The notes beneath the pieces were generated by a model. The model was not told where the DNA came from. It saw only the letters and a program-made list of their open reading frames with translations, and searched no databases. A program made the translations under genes and the position numbers. Source: Candidatus Woesearchaeota archaeon (GTDB lineage Archaea > Nanobdellota > Nanobdellia > Woesearchaeales > JAGVYF01). Taken from it: a stretch of DNA of 42,716 nucleotides. The DNA is taken from contig JAHFLT010000012.1 of assembly GCA_023264635.1 (NCBI GenBank), positions 1 through 42,716 on the forward strand, given 5' to 3'. This document shows, piece after piece, positions 24,553-34,037 of the stretch (the first letter of the stretch is position 1; the number at the start of each line of letters is the position of its first letter).

Positions 24553-25433
24553 ATAAACGCGTACTAAGGGGGGGAGTTACCATTGGAATATTATTGGTTC
24601 TTTTCTGGAAGATATCTTTTTCACACGTTATCCGGATCATCATGGAGACAGACCCTATTCCGCTGATAGTATCTACTCCACTCATTGCATTGCTCTATGC
24701 ATTTCGCACAGCAAAATGGCAGATGATGCTGAGATATGTGGGCATAGAGACTGATTTTATGCATAACTACAAAAGCGTCATGAAGGGGATGTTTTATGGC
24801 CTGGCAACGCCGGGTAGAGCAGGAGAATTGGCGCGTGCTCTGCTCTTCGAAAAAAAAAGTGCAGTATTCGCTACTGTCGTTTGGGAGAAGATTACAGATG
24901 CCTTTTTTGTTGTTCTCTTGTGTGCATTTTCACTTCTATTCTTTTTCCAGAATTGGTCGCTTTTCCTGCTCATCACTGGCGCAGCGCTGGCAGTTATCCT
25001 GACATCGATGATTCTCATTCATGGAAAGACTATTTCCTACATTACCAGTCTCTTTGCAATTCCTTTGACAGCATCACAGGATTATTTCATTTATTCTCGA
25101 CGTTTTGCAAAAGATATGCCTCTTAATGCGAAAATGATGATCCCAACAATTGCTTATTACGCAGATTGCTTTGGTATAGCTTTTCTTATCCTTCGTGCCC
25201 TAAATCCATCACTGCCTGCGATGCTTATCTTCAGTCTCCCTATCATTATTCTTCTCGGAAATGTCCCGATATCTTTTTCCGGGATTGGCGTGAGGGAGAT
25301 GGTGACAAGTATAACCTTTCACGCTGTAGGTGCTGACCCTGCATATGGCGCATCATATGGCTTTCTGTTGTTCTTCATGATTACGGTAATCCCTGGATTG
25401 GTGGGGGGAGTGTTGCATTACTGTGAAACCTAA
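24549..25433 (+). CDS. AglD/LPG-synthase-TM-like membrane protein (copy 1)
   Basis: This is a 294-residue polytopic protein of the family of lysylphosphatidylglycerol synthase transmembrane-domain proteins, which includes archaeal AglD. Signature stretches are FRTAKWQMMLRYVG, YGLATPGRAGELARAL and GNVPISFSGIGVREM. Members are linked with late dolichol-phosphate sugar steps or flipping, but the chemistry is not settled. The ATG at 24549 gives an ATGA overlap with the GT2 stop; the longer reading frame from 24471 lies inside that gene. The next gene is a paralog and overlaps its end by 11 bases. Confidence 0.85.
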   Translation: MNKRVLRGGVTIGILLVLFWKISFSHVIRIIMETDPIPLIVSTPLIALLYAFRTAKWQMMLRYVGIETDFMHNYKSVMKGMFYGLATPGRAGELARALLFEKKSAVFATVVWEKITDAFFVVLLCAFSLLFFFQNWSLFLLITGAALAVILTSMILIHGKTISYITSLFAIPLTASQDYFIYSRRFAKDMPLNAKMMIPTIAYYADCFGIAFLILRALNPSLPAMLIFSLPIIILLGNVPISFSGIGVREMVTSITFHAVGADPAYGASYGFLLFFMITVIPGLVGGVLHYCET

Positions 25434-26919
25434 ATCATGGGTAATAAAAGGCTGCATGGGAATAGCCCTTCTGATTTACCTAGTTATTTTTCTTACCGTT
25501 CCAGACATTGCAATTGTTGTACATAGGACAAACTTTTCGGTCTTGTTTTTACTGTTTCTCTTTGTACCATTACTCTATCTAATTAGGGGATATAAATGGA
25601 AGCTCCTTTTACAGGAGGCTAATGTCTCTGTTAAATTTTGGCAAGCATGCAAAATCGTCCTCATGGGAACATTTTATGGCATGCTTACTCCGGCGAAGGC
25701 AGGTGAACTTTCCCGCGTTTATTTCCTCGCAGAAGCAAAGGCAAAAACACTCCCTACTGTTTTGTGGGACAAGCTGATGGACCTCTTGGCGCTTGCGTTT
25801 CTAGCTGTCTTTTCGCTGCTTTTCTATTTTGTAAATCCCTATCTACTCTCATTAGTGATAATAATCATGCTTGGTGCAGTCGTATTGGTTTTCTTCATGT
25901 CCAACAGATCACTTTTTCTGTTCTTTATTGATGCTTTTTCATTTCCAGCTGAAACAGCAAAGCTTTACTTTGATACAGTAGAAAGAATCAGCCACAAACA
26001 AGTAATGATGAAGATATTTGCATGGTCACTTGTTTATTATGGGTTATGTATTTTACTCAGTGTGGGTGTGCTTAGGGCAATAGACCCTAAACTTCCTTGG
26101 ACATTGTCATTGGCATTACCATTCATTATTCTATTTGGAAATGCCCCTCTAACCATTGCAGGATTGGGGTTGCGAGAGTCTGCAAGTGTTTTTGCATTTG
26201 TTTGGTTAGGTGCGCCTCCAAGCCAAGGAGCGCTATTCGGCTTTGTTTTGTTCCTGCTTATTACCGTCTTTCCTGGATTAATTGGCTTCTTCCTCAATAT
26301 GACACTTAAGTATGAGCTCATTCATTTGAAAAATATCCCGGGAAATTACTATAACAAGCATACCACTAAAAACCCTCTTGTTCGTGTGATGATGGCTAAC
26401 TTTCACACTATTCTTGAGTCTTTTTTCAGTAAGACGAATGCGAAAAAAGTGCTGGACGTAGGGTGCGGTGAAGGATACACCACTTCATTTATCAGGTCTC
26501 GCCACAAGGATGTCTCGATTTGTGGGATTGATCTGGAAGAAAGTATCATTGCTTTAGCAAGACAACTTCATCCGGGAATCGTATTTAAGAAAGGTGACAT
26601 TTACAAACTCGATTTTCCTAATAAAAGCTTCGATGTAATAATAGCTAATGAGGTGCTTGAGCATCTTGATAATCCTGTAAGTGCCCTGCAGGAGCTACGC
26701 CGTGTAGCAAAAGTATATTGCATTATTTCAGTTCCCAATGAACCATTATTTCGTCTGGCAAATCTTATTCGTCTAAAATATATTGGAGATCTGGGTAACA
26801 CGCCCGGACATGTACAGAACTTTACAAAGAAGCAATTTGAGAACCTGTTGAAAAAGCATTTCGCTTCAGTTGAGGTTAAGACATCAACATTATGGAATAT
26901 TGCATTATGCAGGGTCTAA
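25423..26919 (+). CDS. AglD-like membrane protein fused to a SAM methyltransferase
   Basis: This is a 498-residue two-domain protein. Residues about 1-300 form a second AglD/LPG-synthase-TM-like membrane domain with RGYKWKLLLQ, GMLTPAKAGELSRVY and GNAPLTIAGLGLRES. Residues about 330-498 form a class I methyltransferase with VLDVGCGEGYTT at 343-354, GIDLEE and NEVLEHLDNP. The start is a GTG at 25423, 11 bases inside the previous gene and preceded by a G-rich Shine-Dalgarno-like GGGGGAG. Both parts read through in one frame with no stop. The methyl group might go to a lipid-linked sugar as it is handled at the membrane; that is inference. Confidence 0.88.
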   Translation: MKPKSWVIKGCMGIALLIYLVIFLTVPDIAIVVHRTNFSVLFLLFLFVPLLYLIRGYKWKLLLQEANVSVKFWQACKIVLMGTFYGMLTPAKAGELSRVYFLAEAKAKTLPTVLWDKLMDLLALAFLAVFSLLFYFVNPYLLSLVIIIMLGAVVLVFFMSNRSLFLFFIDAFSFPAETAKLYFDTVERISHKQVMMKIFAWSLVYYGLCILLSVGVLRAIDPKLPWTLSLALPFIILFGNAPLTIAGLGLRESASVFAFVWLGAPPSQGALFGFVLFLLITVFPGLIGFFLNMTLKYELIHLKNIPGNYYNKHTTKNPLVRVMMANFHTILESFFSKTNAKKVLDVGCGEGYTTSFIRSRHKDVSICGIDLEESIIALARQLHPGIVFKKGDIYKLDFPNKSFDVIIANEVLEHLDNPVSALQELRRVAKVYCIISVPNEPLFRLANLIRLKYIGDLGNTPGHVQNFTKKQFENLLKKHFASVEVKTSTLWNIALCRV

Positions 26920-26942
26920 CTAGAGTGAGATTGTGAACGCTG

Positions 26943-28391
26943 TTAGCGCGGGTAGGGAAGCTTCCATATTTTTATGAAACTCGTATCCCCTGAAGTATCT
27001 CCAGAATAAACAAGTGTTGCATTGAATTGATGTGCAACATCTTCTTCGCCTGTTCGTTCTGCAACCAGTTCTTCAACAGACCCTTCGGCAACCTTTACTT
27101 CAGAGACAGCTGTCTTTGGATCCGCAAACACAAAATAGGATGGTTTTGTTTTGCGGCGTTGCTGAACCAGCTTTAGACGGAGTGGATCACTGGGGTCAAT
27201 GCTGTTTATTCTTTCAGTAAACGGAATGTACGTGTAAATCATAATACCGTACCGTGGTTCGTGAAAGCTATTGATGATACCTAATGCATAACTGTTGGTA
27301 AAAATAAGGGAGTCTTTCTCTGTTTCTTTATACGCGACGTCGTGTAACGTGCGGAGTTCGCTAGCAAATGAATATTGACGTGCGCTGATAAGGATAGCTC
27401 CAAGCAATAAACCAGCAACAAGAAACAACAACCACCTCTTAATTTTCGTGAATGCCATAGCCCCATATGCAACAATCAGCAGAGGCACAAGCGGAAAGAG
27501 ATAGCGTGTACCGATGACCAAATTCTTAACCCAATCGTAATGAAAGGTGTCTATCCCTATCCATGAAAAGAAAATGATGCTCAGGATAGTAGCTATTCTC
27601 AGCTCGGCAGCACATTTTCCTCGATAGATAAAGGGGGCAAAGAGCATAAAAGGTAATAGAATGGAGAGTGTTATGATATACTTGAAAAATACTGTTGTTG
27701 AGACAGTTAGTCCTGGTCGCGGTGTCTTCAAGCCAGTACTCAAGAGTCCCCCATAGACAACCCAGTTATAGAGAAGTAAGAATAAAATAAATGGTGAGAT
27801 TCCGACAATAAGGTACCTGAACTTTCTCCAATCCGCTTTCCACAAAGTCACTAAAAAAAAGGGAGCAATGAAAACTGCATTTGAATAGCGTATAAGCAAT
27901 GACGCGCCAAAACACGCACCAGCACAAGCTGGCCGCTTTTCAATGAGATAGACACCCAGAGTTATAAAAAAGAGAGTTGCTGGTTCGCTCATGACTGTTC
28001 TGCTGAAGAATACCATTCCCGGAAAGAACAGGTAAAGAAGTGATACATGCTCATCAACACCCCACCGCTTACAAAGCAGAACAACAACATACCATGTGAA
28101 CATGTGAAAGAGCAATCCTACAAGGAAAATTGCTCTCCAATCGAGTAGTGCAAAAGGTAAAATAAACAGGGATTGTCCTACTCCGTATTGAGGAAAAAAA
28201 AGATGTCCGTCCTTTGTTGGGAAATTATGTGAGTCTTCCATGTCACTTACCCGGAGACTTTTTCCCTGACTTAGCAGCCATGCCATATGGACATACTGGC
28301 TTTCATCACCTGCGAAAGTAAAGTAGGGTGGATAATACCACAAGAAAAGACAAATAAACAAAAGCCCAGCCGCCCACAAAATTTTCTTCAT
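26943..28391 (-). CDS. GT-C membrane glycosyltransferase
   Basis: This 482-residue polytopic protein has FTFAGDESQYVHMAWLL after the first helix, giving the Asp-Glu motif in the outer loop, then many hydrophobic helices and a soluble end (KIWKLPYPR). The layout fits ArnT/PMT-like enzymes that use polyprenyl-phosphate sugars outside the membrane. The ATG at 28391 is 26 bases from a TATA box at 28413-28421; the longer frame from 28427 would run through that box and overlap the upstream gene. It is convergent with the AglD-methyltransferase gene. Confidence 0.82.
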   Translation of the reverse strand: MKKILWAAGLLFICLFLWYYPPYFTFAGDESQYVHMAWLLSQGKSLRVSDMEDSHNFPTKDGHLFFPQYGVGQSLFILPFALLDWRAIFLVGLLFHMFTWYVVVLLCKRWGVDEHVSLLYLFFPGMVFFSRTVMSEPATLFFITLGVYLIEKRPACAGACFGASLLIRYSNAVFIAPFFLVTLWKADWRKFRYLIVGISPFILFLLLYNWVVYGGLLSTGLKTPRPGLTVSTTVFFKYIITLSILLPFMLFAPFIYRGKCAAELRIATILSIIFFSWIGIDTFHYDWVKNLVIGTRYLFPLVPLLIVAYGAMAFTKIKRWLLFLVAGLLLGAILISARQYSFASELRTLHDVAYKETEKDSLIFTNSYALGIINSFHEPRYGIMIYTYIPFTERINSIDPSDPLRLKLVQQRRKTKPSYFVFADPKTAVSEVKVAEGSVEELVAERTGEEDVAHQFNATLVYSGDTSGDTSFIKIWKLPYPR

Positions 28392-28412
28392 CGCTGAAGA
28401 AAAACTGCCAGC

Positions 28413-28421
28413 TTTTATAAA
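28413..28421 (-). promoter_or_regulatory. TATA box for the GT-C gene at 28391
   Basis: The minus-strand TTTATAAAA is centred 26 bases upstream of the ATG at 28391 and lies just past the stop (28424) of the upstream DPM-like gene. Confidence 0.6.
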
Positions 28422-28423
28422 CG

Positions 28424-29110
28424 TCACGCAAGGAAACGGTATTTCAATAGGTAGTAAACTGCCTTGAGACCATCCAATGATGTGATCTTTTTTCCTTCTT
28501 CATAAGTCCTGCCATGATACACGATTGGTACTTCAATGATTTTGTGCTTCTTCAGCGCTTTCGCTGTCACTTCAACTTCAAACTCAAATCCATTTGATTG
28601 GAGCGTCATTACTTTGAGAATATCTGCTTTGAACATCTTGTAGCATGTCTCAACATCACGAATCCACGTTAAAAAGAGGATACTCGCAAAGAGACTGATA
28701 ATGGTATTGCCAATGTATGTCCAACGATAGACAGTTTTATTTTCTTTTGTGTATCGACAGCCAAAGACAACCTCTGCATGACCATCTAAGATTGGCTGAA
28801 GCAATTTGGGATAATCTTGTGGGTCGTATTCCAAATCAGCATCCTGAAAAACAATGAAATCTCCGGTAGCATGCGCAATGCCTGTTCTGACAGCTGCACC
28901 CTTACCTTGGTTTTTGTCGTGAAAGAAGACTTTTGCAGGAGATAGTGGAAGCAGTTTCAGTTTCTCTCTCGTCCCATCAGTGGAACCATCGTCAATAACT
29001 ATTACCTCTCTCTCAATCCCTTTTTGCAAAGGTGCTTTTGCCACAGCTTCAATAACTGCTATGATGGTAGAAACTTCATTATATGCCGGGATGATGATGG
29101 ACAGCTTCAT
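28424..29110 (-). CDS. DPM-like GT2, polyprenyl-phosphate sugar synthase
   Basis: This 228-residue GT-A enzyme has the typical order IIIPAYNEVSTI, VIDDGSTDGT, KNQGKGAAVRTG and QDADLEYDP (the DxD site), then DVETCYKMF in place of the DxxSGF motif. It has no C-terminal membrane domain and should charge polyprenyl phosphate at the inner face. ATGA overlap at 29107-29110 with the GT-C gene upstream indicates coupling, so the product is probably used by a neighbouring GT-C. The ATG at 29110 is preferred over one at 29122. Confidence 0.9.
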   Translation of the reverse strand: MKLSIIIPAYNEVSTIIAVIEAVAKAPLQKGIEREVIVIDDGSTDGTREKLKLLPLSPAKVFFHDKNQGKGAAVRTGIAHATGDFIVFQDADLEYDPQDYPKLLQPILDGHAEVVFGCRYTKENKTVYRWTYIGNTIISLFASILFLTWIRDVETCYKMFKADILKVMTLQSNGFEFEVEVTAKALKKHKIIEVPIVYHGRTYEEGKKITSLDGLKAVYYLLKYRFLA

Positions 29111-30807
29111 TGTTTGTCGCACGTATAAACCCCGCCGAGAACAACACCTCTCTGCTCGTAGTGGCGTTGCTTATGGCAATAAGATAACAAATCTATTGCT
29201 TCCTGCGCCACATAGGGAGTGAAATTAATAAAGATAATTGTGCCCCCTCGTGTTTTGGTCTTGTTTCTCAAGTCATCCATATCCTCAATCCGATAGCCTG
29301 CGATTTTTTTGCCGCCTTGTTTTTGTGGTGGTAATAATTTGTCATCATGAAATCCATAAAAAGATGGTTGCAGTTCATAGATAACTGCCTTGTCTGTTGA
29401 ATAAATAGGCCATTTTTCTTCGGGCACTGCTTTTTCATTTTCTCTAACAAAAGAGAGTGCATCAGCAACTATTCCCGGATAATCATGACCTGTTACAGGA
29501 TAGACAAGTTCGAGCAAAAGGAATGTATTGAATGCAAGTGATGAACTAAGAAAGAGAAGAAGGAAAAGCCGTGCAATTTTTTTTTGTGCGAGAAAATGTG
29601 ACCCTAATAAAGCCAATGCAACTATCCATCCGAGTACCAAGAGTAAAAAATTCATGCCGAACCATGGTCCATGATCTATAGTTAATGGAAAGAAGAATGA
29701 CCATTGTAATGCGAGAATCCGTTCTAAATAGACGCTGAATGAGCGAATGACAGGTACTGCAGGGAAAAGATATGCTACGGCCTCATAAGTGATAAGAAAA
29801 AGCACACCGGAAAATACAGAGAGCACGAGTTCACGATAGGTGATGTGAAAATCGTGAAGAGCCTTTGCCGATAAGATAATCAATACTGGAAATGCCAATG
29901 TCCAATACCTATCATATCCACCCTTACTGACCACGAACGTGAGAAAAAACAGCGTCACACCAAAGAATGAAAAGAGAAGTTTCTCTCCAGCAATCTTTTC
30001 TTTTCGCAAAAAAGGTAGAATGATGAAGAATGGAGTTGCCCAAAGTGCCAGCACGACAAGAGCAATTCCTTTTGGGAGCTTGTCTTGTATATCACCAGCA
30101 GAGTCTCCAACGTGTTTTACTGTCTGAAGAAAATATGACCAATAACTCCATTCTCCATTGTCTGAGAGTAAGTATGCTGTTAGGGGAAAAAGTGCATAGA
30201 TTGCTACTATGCCAAACATGCACAAACCTATCGTTTTAACCGAGGTGAAACTATATCTATTTTTTGTAAGATGATACAACAGTATAGCAATTGCTATCCA
30301 AACGGCATTAGCCCTAGACAAAAAGGCAAGACCTAATACTATACTTATTCCAAAGAGATACTTTTTTTCTCTGTATTTATCGAAAAGCAGATAGAAGTAG
30401 ATTGAGAGTAATGAGAAAAAGACAAGCAGTCCATCTATCTCGATTATAGTGGATGATTCCACCATGTAAAAAGAGAACGCCGCAAGAAGAAGCGCAAGCA
30501 TTCCTACTTGAGGATTGTAAATCTTCTTCGCTATGCTGTAGATGAGCACCAAGCTGGCTATGCTGAAGAGAAGCATCCCTATCCTAAACGCAACTATGGA
30601 AGAGCCTACTACTTTACTAATGAACCAGAAGAAAAAGTGGGATATTGGTGGTTGAAAAAGAACACGCTGTGTGTCGAGCATAAGGTTATCAGCATGTGCA
30701 AGAGATGGCCAAAGGATCTCATCTGAATAAGGTGGATCGTTTACCAGTGGTAATCTCACTGCAATTGCTAAGAAGAATATAATAAGGAAAGACGTTTGAA
30801 TTCTCAT
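29107..30807 (-). CDS. GT-C membrane glycosyltransferase, ArnT/PMT-like
   Basis: This 566-residue polytopic protein has VNDPPYSDEILWPSLA after the first helix, with the Asp-Glu motif, then LFQPPISHFFFW in the first outer loop and about twelve helices. It ends in a soluble tail with GGVYTCDKQ. It should transfer a lipid-phosphate-linked sugar outside the membrane. I prefer the ATG at 30807 (MRIQTSFLI) because the TATA box at 30832-30842 is about 29 bases upstream; the ATG at 30819 is only about 17 away. It is first in a pair with the DPM-like gene. Confidence 0.85.
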   Translation of the reverse strand: MRIQTSFLIIFFLAIAVRLPLVNDPPYSDEILWPSLAHADNLMLDTQRVLFQPPISHFFFWFISKVVGSSIVAFRIGMLLFSIASLVLIYSIAKKIYNPQVGMLALLLAAFSFYMVESSTIIEIDGLLVFFSLLSIYFYLLFDKYREKKYLFGISIVLGLAFLSRANAVWIAIAILLYHLTKNRYSFTSVKTIGLCMFGIVAIYALFPLTAYLLSDNGEWSYWSYFLQTVKHVGDSAGDIQDKLPKGIALVVLALWATPFFIILPFLRKEKIAGEKLLFSFFGVTLFFLTFVVSKGGYDRYWTLAFPVLIILSAKALHDFHITYRELVLSVFSGVLFLITYEAVAYLFPAVPVIRSFSVYLERILALQWSFFFPLTIDHGPWFGMNFLLLVLGWIVALALLGSHFLAQKKIARLFLLLFLSSSLAFNTFLLLELVYPVTGHDYPGIVADALSFVRENEKAVPEEKWPIYSTDKAVIYELQPSFYGFHDDKLLPPQKQGGKKIAGYRIEDMDDLRNKTKTRGGTIIFINFTPYVAQEAIDLLSYCHKQRHYEQRGVVLGGVYTCDKQ

Positions 30808-30831
30808 GTACTCACTCATGCCGAGGTGCTA

Positions 30832-30842
30832 CATATATAAAG
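30832..30842 (-). promoter_or_regulatory. TATA box for the GT-C/DPM pair
   Basis: On the minus strand CTTTATATATG is centred about 29 bases upstream of the ATG at 30807. Confidence 0.55.
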
Positions 30843-30934
30843 TTTTTCTTTGGAATGCTGTCGCTTTCTACAGATTACAAACCAGTGGAAAGCTCGATAG
30901 TCCTAAGTTTTCACCAGAGTGAACTTTAGACAAA

Positions 30935-30943
30935 GATTTAAGA
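30935..30943 (+). promoter_or_regulatory. TATA-like box for the radical SAM gene at 30968
   Basis: GATTTAAGA is centred about 29 bases upstream of the ATG at 30968; weaker than the other boxes in the window. Confidence 0.4.
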
Positions 30944-30967
30944 ACAAGAATTCTTCTCAAAGACATT

Positions 30968-32383
30968 ATGAAGGTTCTCCTCGTAAGTCCACCATACCCC
31001 AAAGACAAGATTTTTCGTAAGTCTATGAAACATCTTGGAGCGATTTTACCACCTCTGGGCATGGCATACGTCGCCGCAGTGCTTGAGAGTGACGGTTTTA
31101 CGGTAAAGTGCATTGATGGTCCTGCTCAGGCAACAGTTGAAGGATACGGATATGAGGAGTTAGAAGAAGACATCAGGGCTTTTGCACCAGATATAGTGGG
31201 CATAACAGCATCAACATCACAAGCAGATTATGTCAAAATATGCTTGGATCTTGTGAAAAACCAAAACTCTCGGTGTACAACTATACTTGGGGGGACGTTG
31301 ATTAGTGCTGCACCTCAGGATTTGCTAAAGTTTCCGAAAGCTGACTATGGTGTAATTGGAGAAGCGGAATTATGCATTTCTCAGATTATGAAAAAAATAG
31401 AGCACAAAGAAAAAGTTGAGGGGAGTGAAGGATTGGTCTGGAGAATGGGTAACGATGTCAAGTTCATTAAAGCATCTACCATAATGGACATAGATAAAGT
31501 TCCCATGCCAGCCCGCCATCTGCTGCGGATGGAGTTATATAGACCATCACCAGCAAATTATCGCCGGCTGCCCGCAACAACGATAATGACGTCTCGTGGC
31601 TGTCCTTATTCATGCATCTTCTGTTCACGACCAACTGAAGGGAGAGCGTTTAGACCCCACTCAGCGAAAAGGGTAGTGGATGAAATAGAGTTGTTAGTGA
31701 AACAGTTTGGCATAAAAGATATTCAAATATTTGACGATACTTTCACGATGATTCCCCAGCGAACAGTAGACATTTGCAATGGGATAATCGAGAGGGGGTT
31801 GGATGTGAGTTGGAATTGCATGACTCGTGTTGACAAAGTTGATGAGGAACTTTTTAGGCTCATGAAGAAGGCTGGCTGCTACGAGGTTGGCTTTGGCATT
31901 GAATCAGGTTCAGATCGTGTTTTGAAATTTATTAAGAAAAGTCTTACGGTTGAACAAGTCAGGCAGGCAGCAAAATGGGCAAAAGCAGCAGGTATAGATA
32001 TAAGAGGATTCTTTATGATAGGATTTCCCACAGAGACGCGTGAAGAGATTCTCCAAACCATTGAATTTGCAAAGGAGCTTGATGTCGATGTTGCTCAATT
32101 TATGGTAGCAACACCTTTCCCTGGCACTGAACTTTGGGAGATTGCAAAGCAGTATGGAAAGGTCAATGATGAGGATTGGAACAGCTTTACATTTTATGCT
32201 CCTGATAAGCTGCCATTCTCCTCCAATATTCTTGAAGACAAAGAAGTTATTGCACTCTATAAACATGCAATAAGATCATTTTATCTTCGGCCCAAATATA
32301 TTCTGCATCAGCTGATGAAACTAAGAACATTTGACGACATTCAGCGATACTGGCTTGCTGCTAAAGGAGTTATAGGACTATGA
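30968..32383 (+). CDS. B12-binding-domain radical SAM protein (copy 3)
   Basis: This is a 471-residue protein with an N-terminal B12-binding-like domain (ILPPLGMAYVAAVLE, LGGTLISAAP, VIGEAE) and a radical SAM domain with Cys212, Cys216 and Cys219 in TSRGCPYSCIFCSRP. The TIM-barrel has FDDTFTM and GIESGSDRVLKFIKK. It is distinct from the other three copies but keeps the same layout, and the class is used for radical methylation and cyclisation. Its 3' end overlaps the convergent toroid-like gene by 14 bases. Confidence 0.9.
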   Translation: MKVLLVSPPYPKDKIFRKSMKHLGAILPPLGMAYVAAVLESDGFTVKCIDGPAQATVEGYGYEELEEDIRAFAPDIVGITASTSQADYVKICLDLVKNQNSRCTTILGGTLISAAPQDLLKFPKADYGVIGEAELCISQIMKKIEHKEKVEGSEGLVWRMGNDVKFIKASTIMDIDKVPMPARHLLRMELYRPSPANYRRLPATTIMTSRGCPYSCIFCSRPTEGRAFRPHSAKRVVDEIELLVKQFGIKDIQIFDDTFTMIPQRTVDICNGIIERGLDVSWNCMTRVDKVDEELFRLMKKAGCYEVGFGIESGSDRVLKFIKKSLTVEQVRQAAKWAKAAGIDIRGFFMIGFPTETREEILQTIEFAKELDVDVAQFMVATPFPGTELWEIAKQYGKVNDEDWNSFTFYAPDKLPFSSNILEDKEVIALYKHAIRSFYLRPKYILHQLMKLRTFDDIQRYWLAAKGVIGL

Positions 32384-33962
32384 TCCTGGTTGCGACATAG
32401 CATCTGTCTGATTTCTGCCAGGCAATTGTATTTGGTTTTATATTTGGTTCATTGCACAAAGAGGAGTAAAATCTTGCAGTGGGTACATATTGGGCCTGTG
32501 TTTCTTTTGTACCAGACAGAAACTCAATGGAATGTCCATTCGGGAATATTTTGTCTTCTACTACGATTTCCTTTTCTTTGAGAGAAATGATGCGCTCTAC
32601 ATAAACAGCAGTTTCCTCTCTTTTCGTTATGAGGTACTCTTTTATCCTATCACTCAGAAACTTCTTCGCCGGAAATGCCATTAGTATTATCCGTAATCCA
32701 ATTAGTTTCAAAGATGTCAGTGTTTTCTCCATTGGAACCTTAACGAAACGGCCAGTCACACGGATACTATCTTTCTCAACAGACATGGATGTCGCGTCCA
32801 TCCACTGGTTTGTTGCTAGCTGACCATTAATACGTATGAAGAGTCCATTGTCTTTCACTTCCGAAGACCTTGTGAAGAGCTGAAATGTGCCACCCTTTCT
32901 TCCATTAATTATGAAGTACTTGTTTTTCTCAGAAGAGATAAACAAGCCTGCTTCGGGAAAATGTGCCTTTCCATACCACCATAAGGCTGCCTTTTTTGGT
33001 GTATTGTGATGTAGGAGTGCTTCCAAATAGCTGCAGCAATAAATAAGACCGTATCTATCGTCCATTTTATCTGGTGTTGACACTTTCTGCAGTTGTTTGC
33101 TTGCAAGATGATGCTTAATTGCAGCTGATTCAGGAAATAATGAAGCAAAGTATTCTATGCCATACATGAAAATAAATGAGGTTCCCCTACTCCCCACAGC
33201 TCCTCCGAGAGTTCCATTTGGATAAATACAACGCAAGAGAAAAGAGATGGCTTTTTGAGCAATCGGAAGAACTGCTGAGTCTTTGTTTTCACGATAGTAC
33301 CGTGCAAGAAATTCCAATGAGACCGTTTGATATCCCGGATCAGCACCCCCATATTCAGCAAACCATCCTTCTGTCGATTGGAGCCTCAACAAAGCTTGTA
33401 TTTTAGTTCTGCAGGAGATTTCCATGCTCGAATCTCCGGTAACTCTGTAGACACACGCGAGCGCAGCCAGAGCCCCAGCCAGTTGATTTCCTATATTCAT
33501 ATCACGATGAGCTAGCCACAAGCCAGCTTTTCGCAGGCAACTCACTGTGTCTTCCCTGATTTTTTGGGGAAGATCTTCTTTCAACAGTAAGTACATTTGG
33601 GCAATTGCATATGTCACAAATGCCGTAGCGCAGAAACTTTCTTCAGATGGATACCACTCATCGAATGAGCCATTCTTGTGTTGGATTTTGGTGGTATACG
33701 CAAGGACAGCAAATGCAGTATCACGCATTTCTTTGCTACCTACAAATATGTTACCGGAAAAGTTCTCTTTGTACAACAACGCACAGAAATGCCCAGACTC
33801 CTGCAAACGTGAACAGGGAAAATCCTTTGTTTTATACCACCAGTATGCCTTGTCTGCACAGCCATAAGTGGATGATAGGGGATCTCTGTCTATATTGGAC
33901 AGCAATCTGGGAATAACAGATAGGGTAATCTCCTTATATTTTTCATGTGATATATCACGCAT
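32370..33962 (-). CDS. Unknown protein, alpha-toroid plus beta-rich layout
   Basis: This protein has 530 residues from the ATG at 33962. The first 320 or so residues look like a chain of helical hairpins with recurring small-residue and aromatic patterns (GNQLAGALAALACVYRVTG, GWFAEYGGADPGYQTVSLEFLARYY, LGGAVGSRGTSFIF), as in alpha/alpha toroids of prenyltransferase-like and polysaccharide-lyase proteins. The C-terminal third looks beta-rich (GTFQLFTRSSEVKDNGLFIR, SIRVTGRFVKV). No signal peptide or clear catalytic motif is seen. A heparinase- or epimerase-like activity on a glycan is possible, but this is a fold-level guess. A TATA box at 33983-33991 supports the start. Confidence 0.7.
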   Translation of the reverse strand: MRDISHEKYKEITLSVIPRLLSNIDRDPLSSTYGCADKAYWWYKTKDFPCSRLQESGHFCALLYKENFSGNIFVGSKEMRDTAFAVLAYTTKIQHKNGSFDEWYPSEESFCATAFVTYAIAQMYLLLKEDLPQKIREDTVSCLRKAGLWLAHRDMNIGNQLAGALAALACVYRVTGDSSMEISCRTKIQALLRLQSTEGWFAEYGGADPGYQTVSLEFLARYYRENKDSAVLPIAQKAISFLLRCIYPNGTLGGAVGSRGTSFIFMYGIEYFASLFPESAAIKHHLASKQLQKVSTPDKMDDRYGLIYCCSYLEALLHHNTPKKAALWWYGKAHFPEAGLFISSEKNKYFIINGRKGGTFQLFTRSSEVKDNGLFIRINGQLATNQWMDATSMSVEKDSIRVTGRFVKVPMEKTLTSLKLIGLRIILMAFPAKKFLSDRIKEYLITKREETAVYVERIISLKEKEIVVEDKIFPNGHSIEFLSGTKETQAQYVPTARFYSSLCNEPNIKPNTIAWQKSDRCYVATRIIVL

Positions 33963-33982
33963 AGGTGGTGGGAATTGCCAGC

Positions 33983-33991
33983 ATTTAAAAA
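33983..33991 (-). promoter_or_regulatory. TATA box for the toroid-like gene
   Basis: On the minus strand TTTTTAAAT is centred 25 bases upstream of the ATG at 33962. A separate plus-strand box for the radical SAM gene lies at 34006. Confidence 0.6.
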
Positions 33992-34005
33992 ACAAGAGGT
34001 ATAAC

Positions 34006-34014
34006 CTTTAAATA
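34006..34014 (+). promoter_or_regulatory. TATA box for the radical SAM gene at 34038
   Basis: CTTTAAATA is centred 28 bases upstream of a GTG at 34038 and 37 bases upstream of the ATG at 34047. Confidence 0.55.
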
Positions 34015-34037
34015 GGAAAGAATGTTCTAGAACTGAA

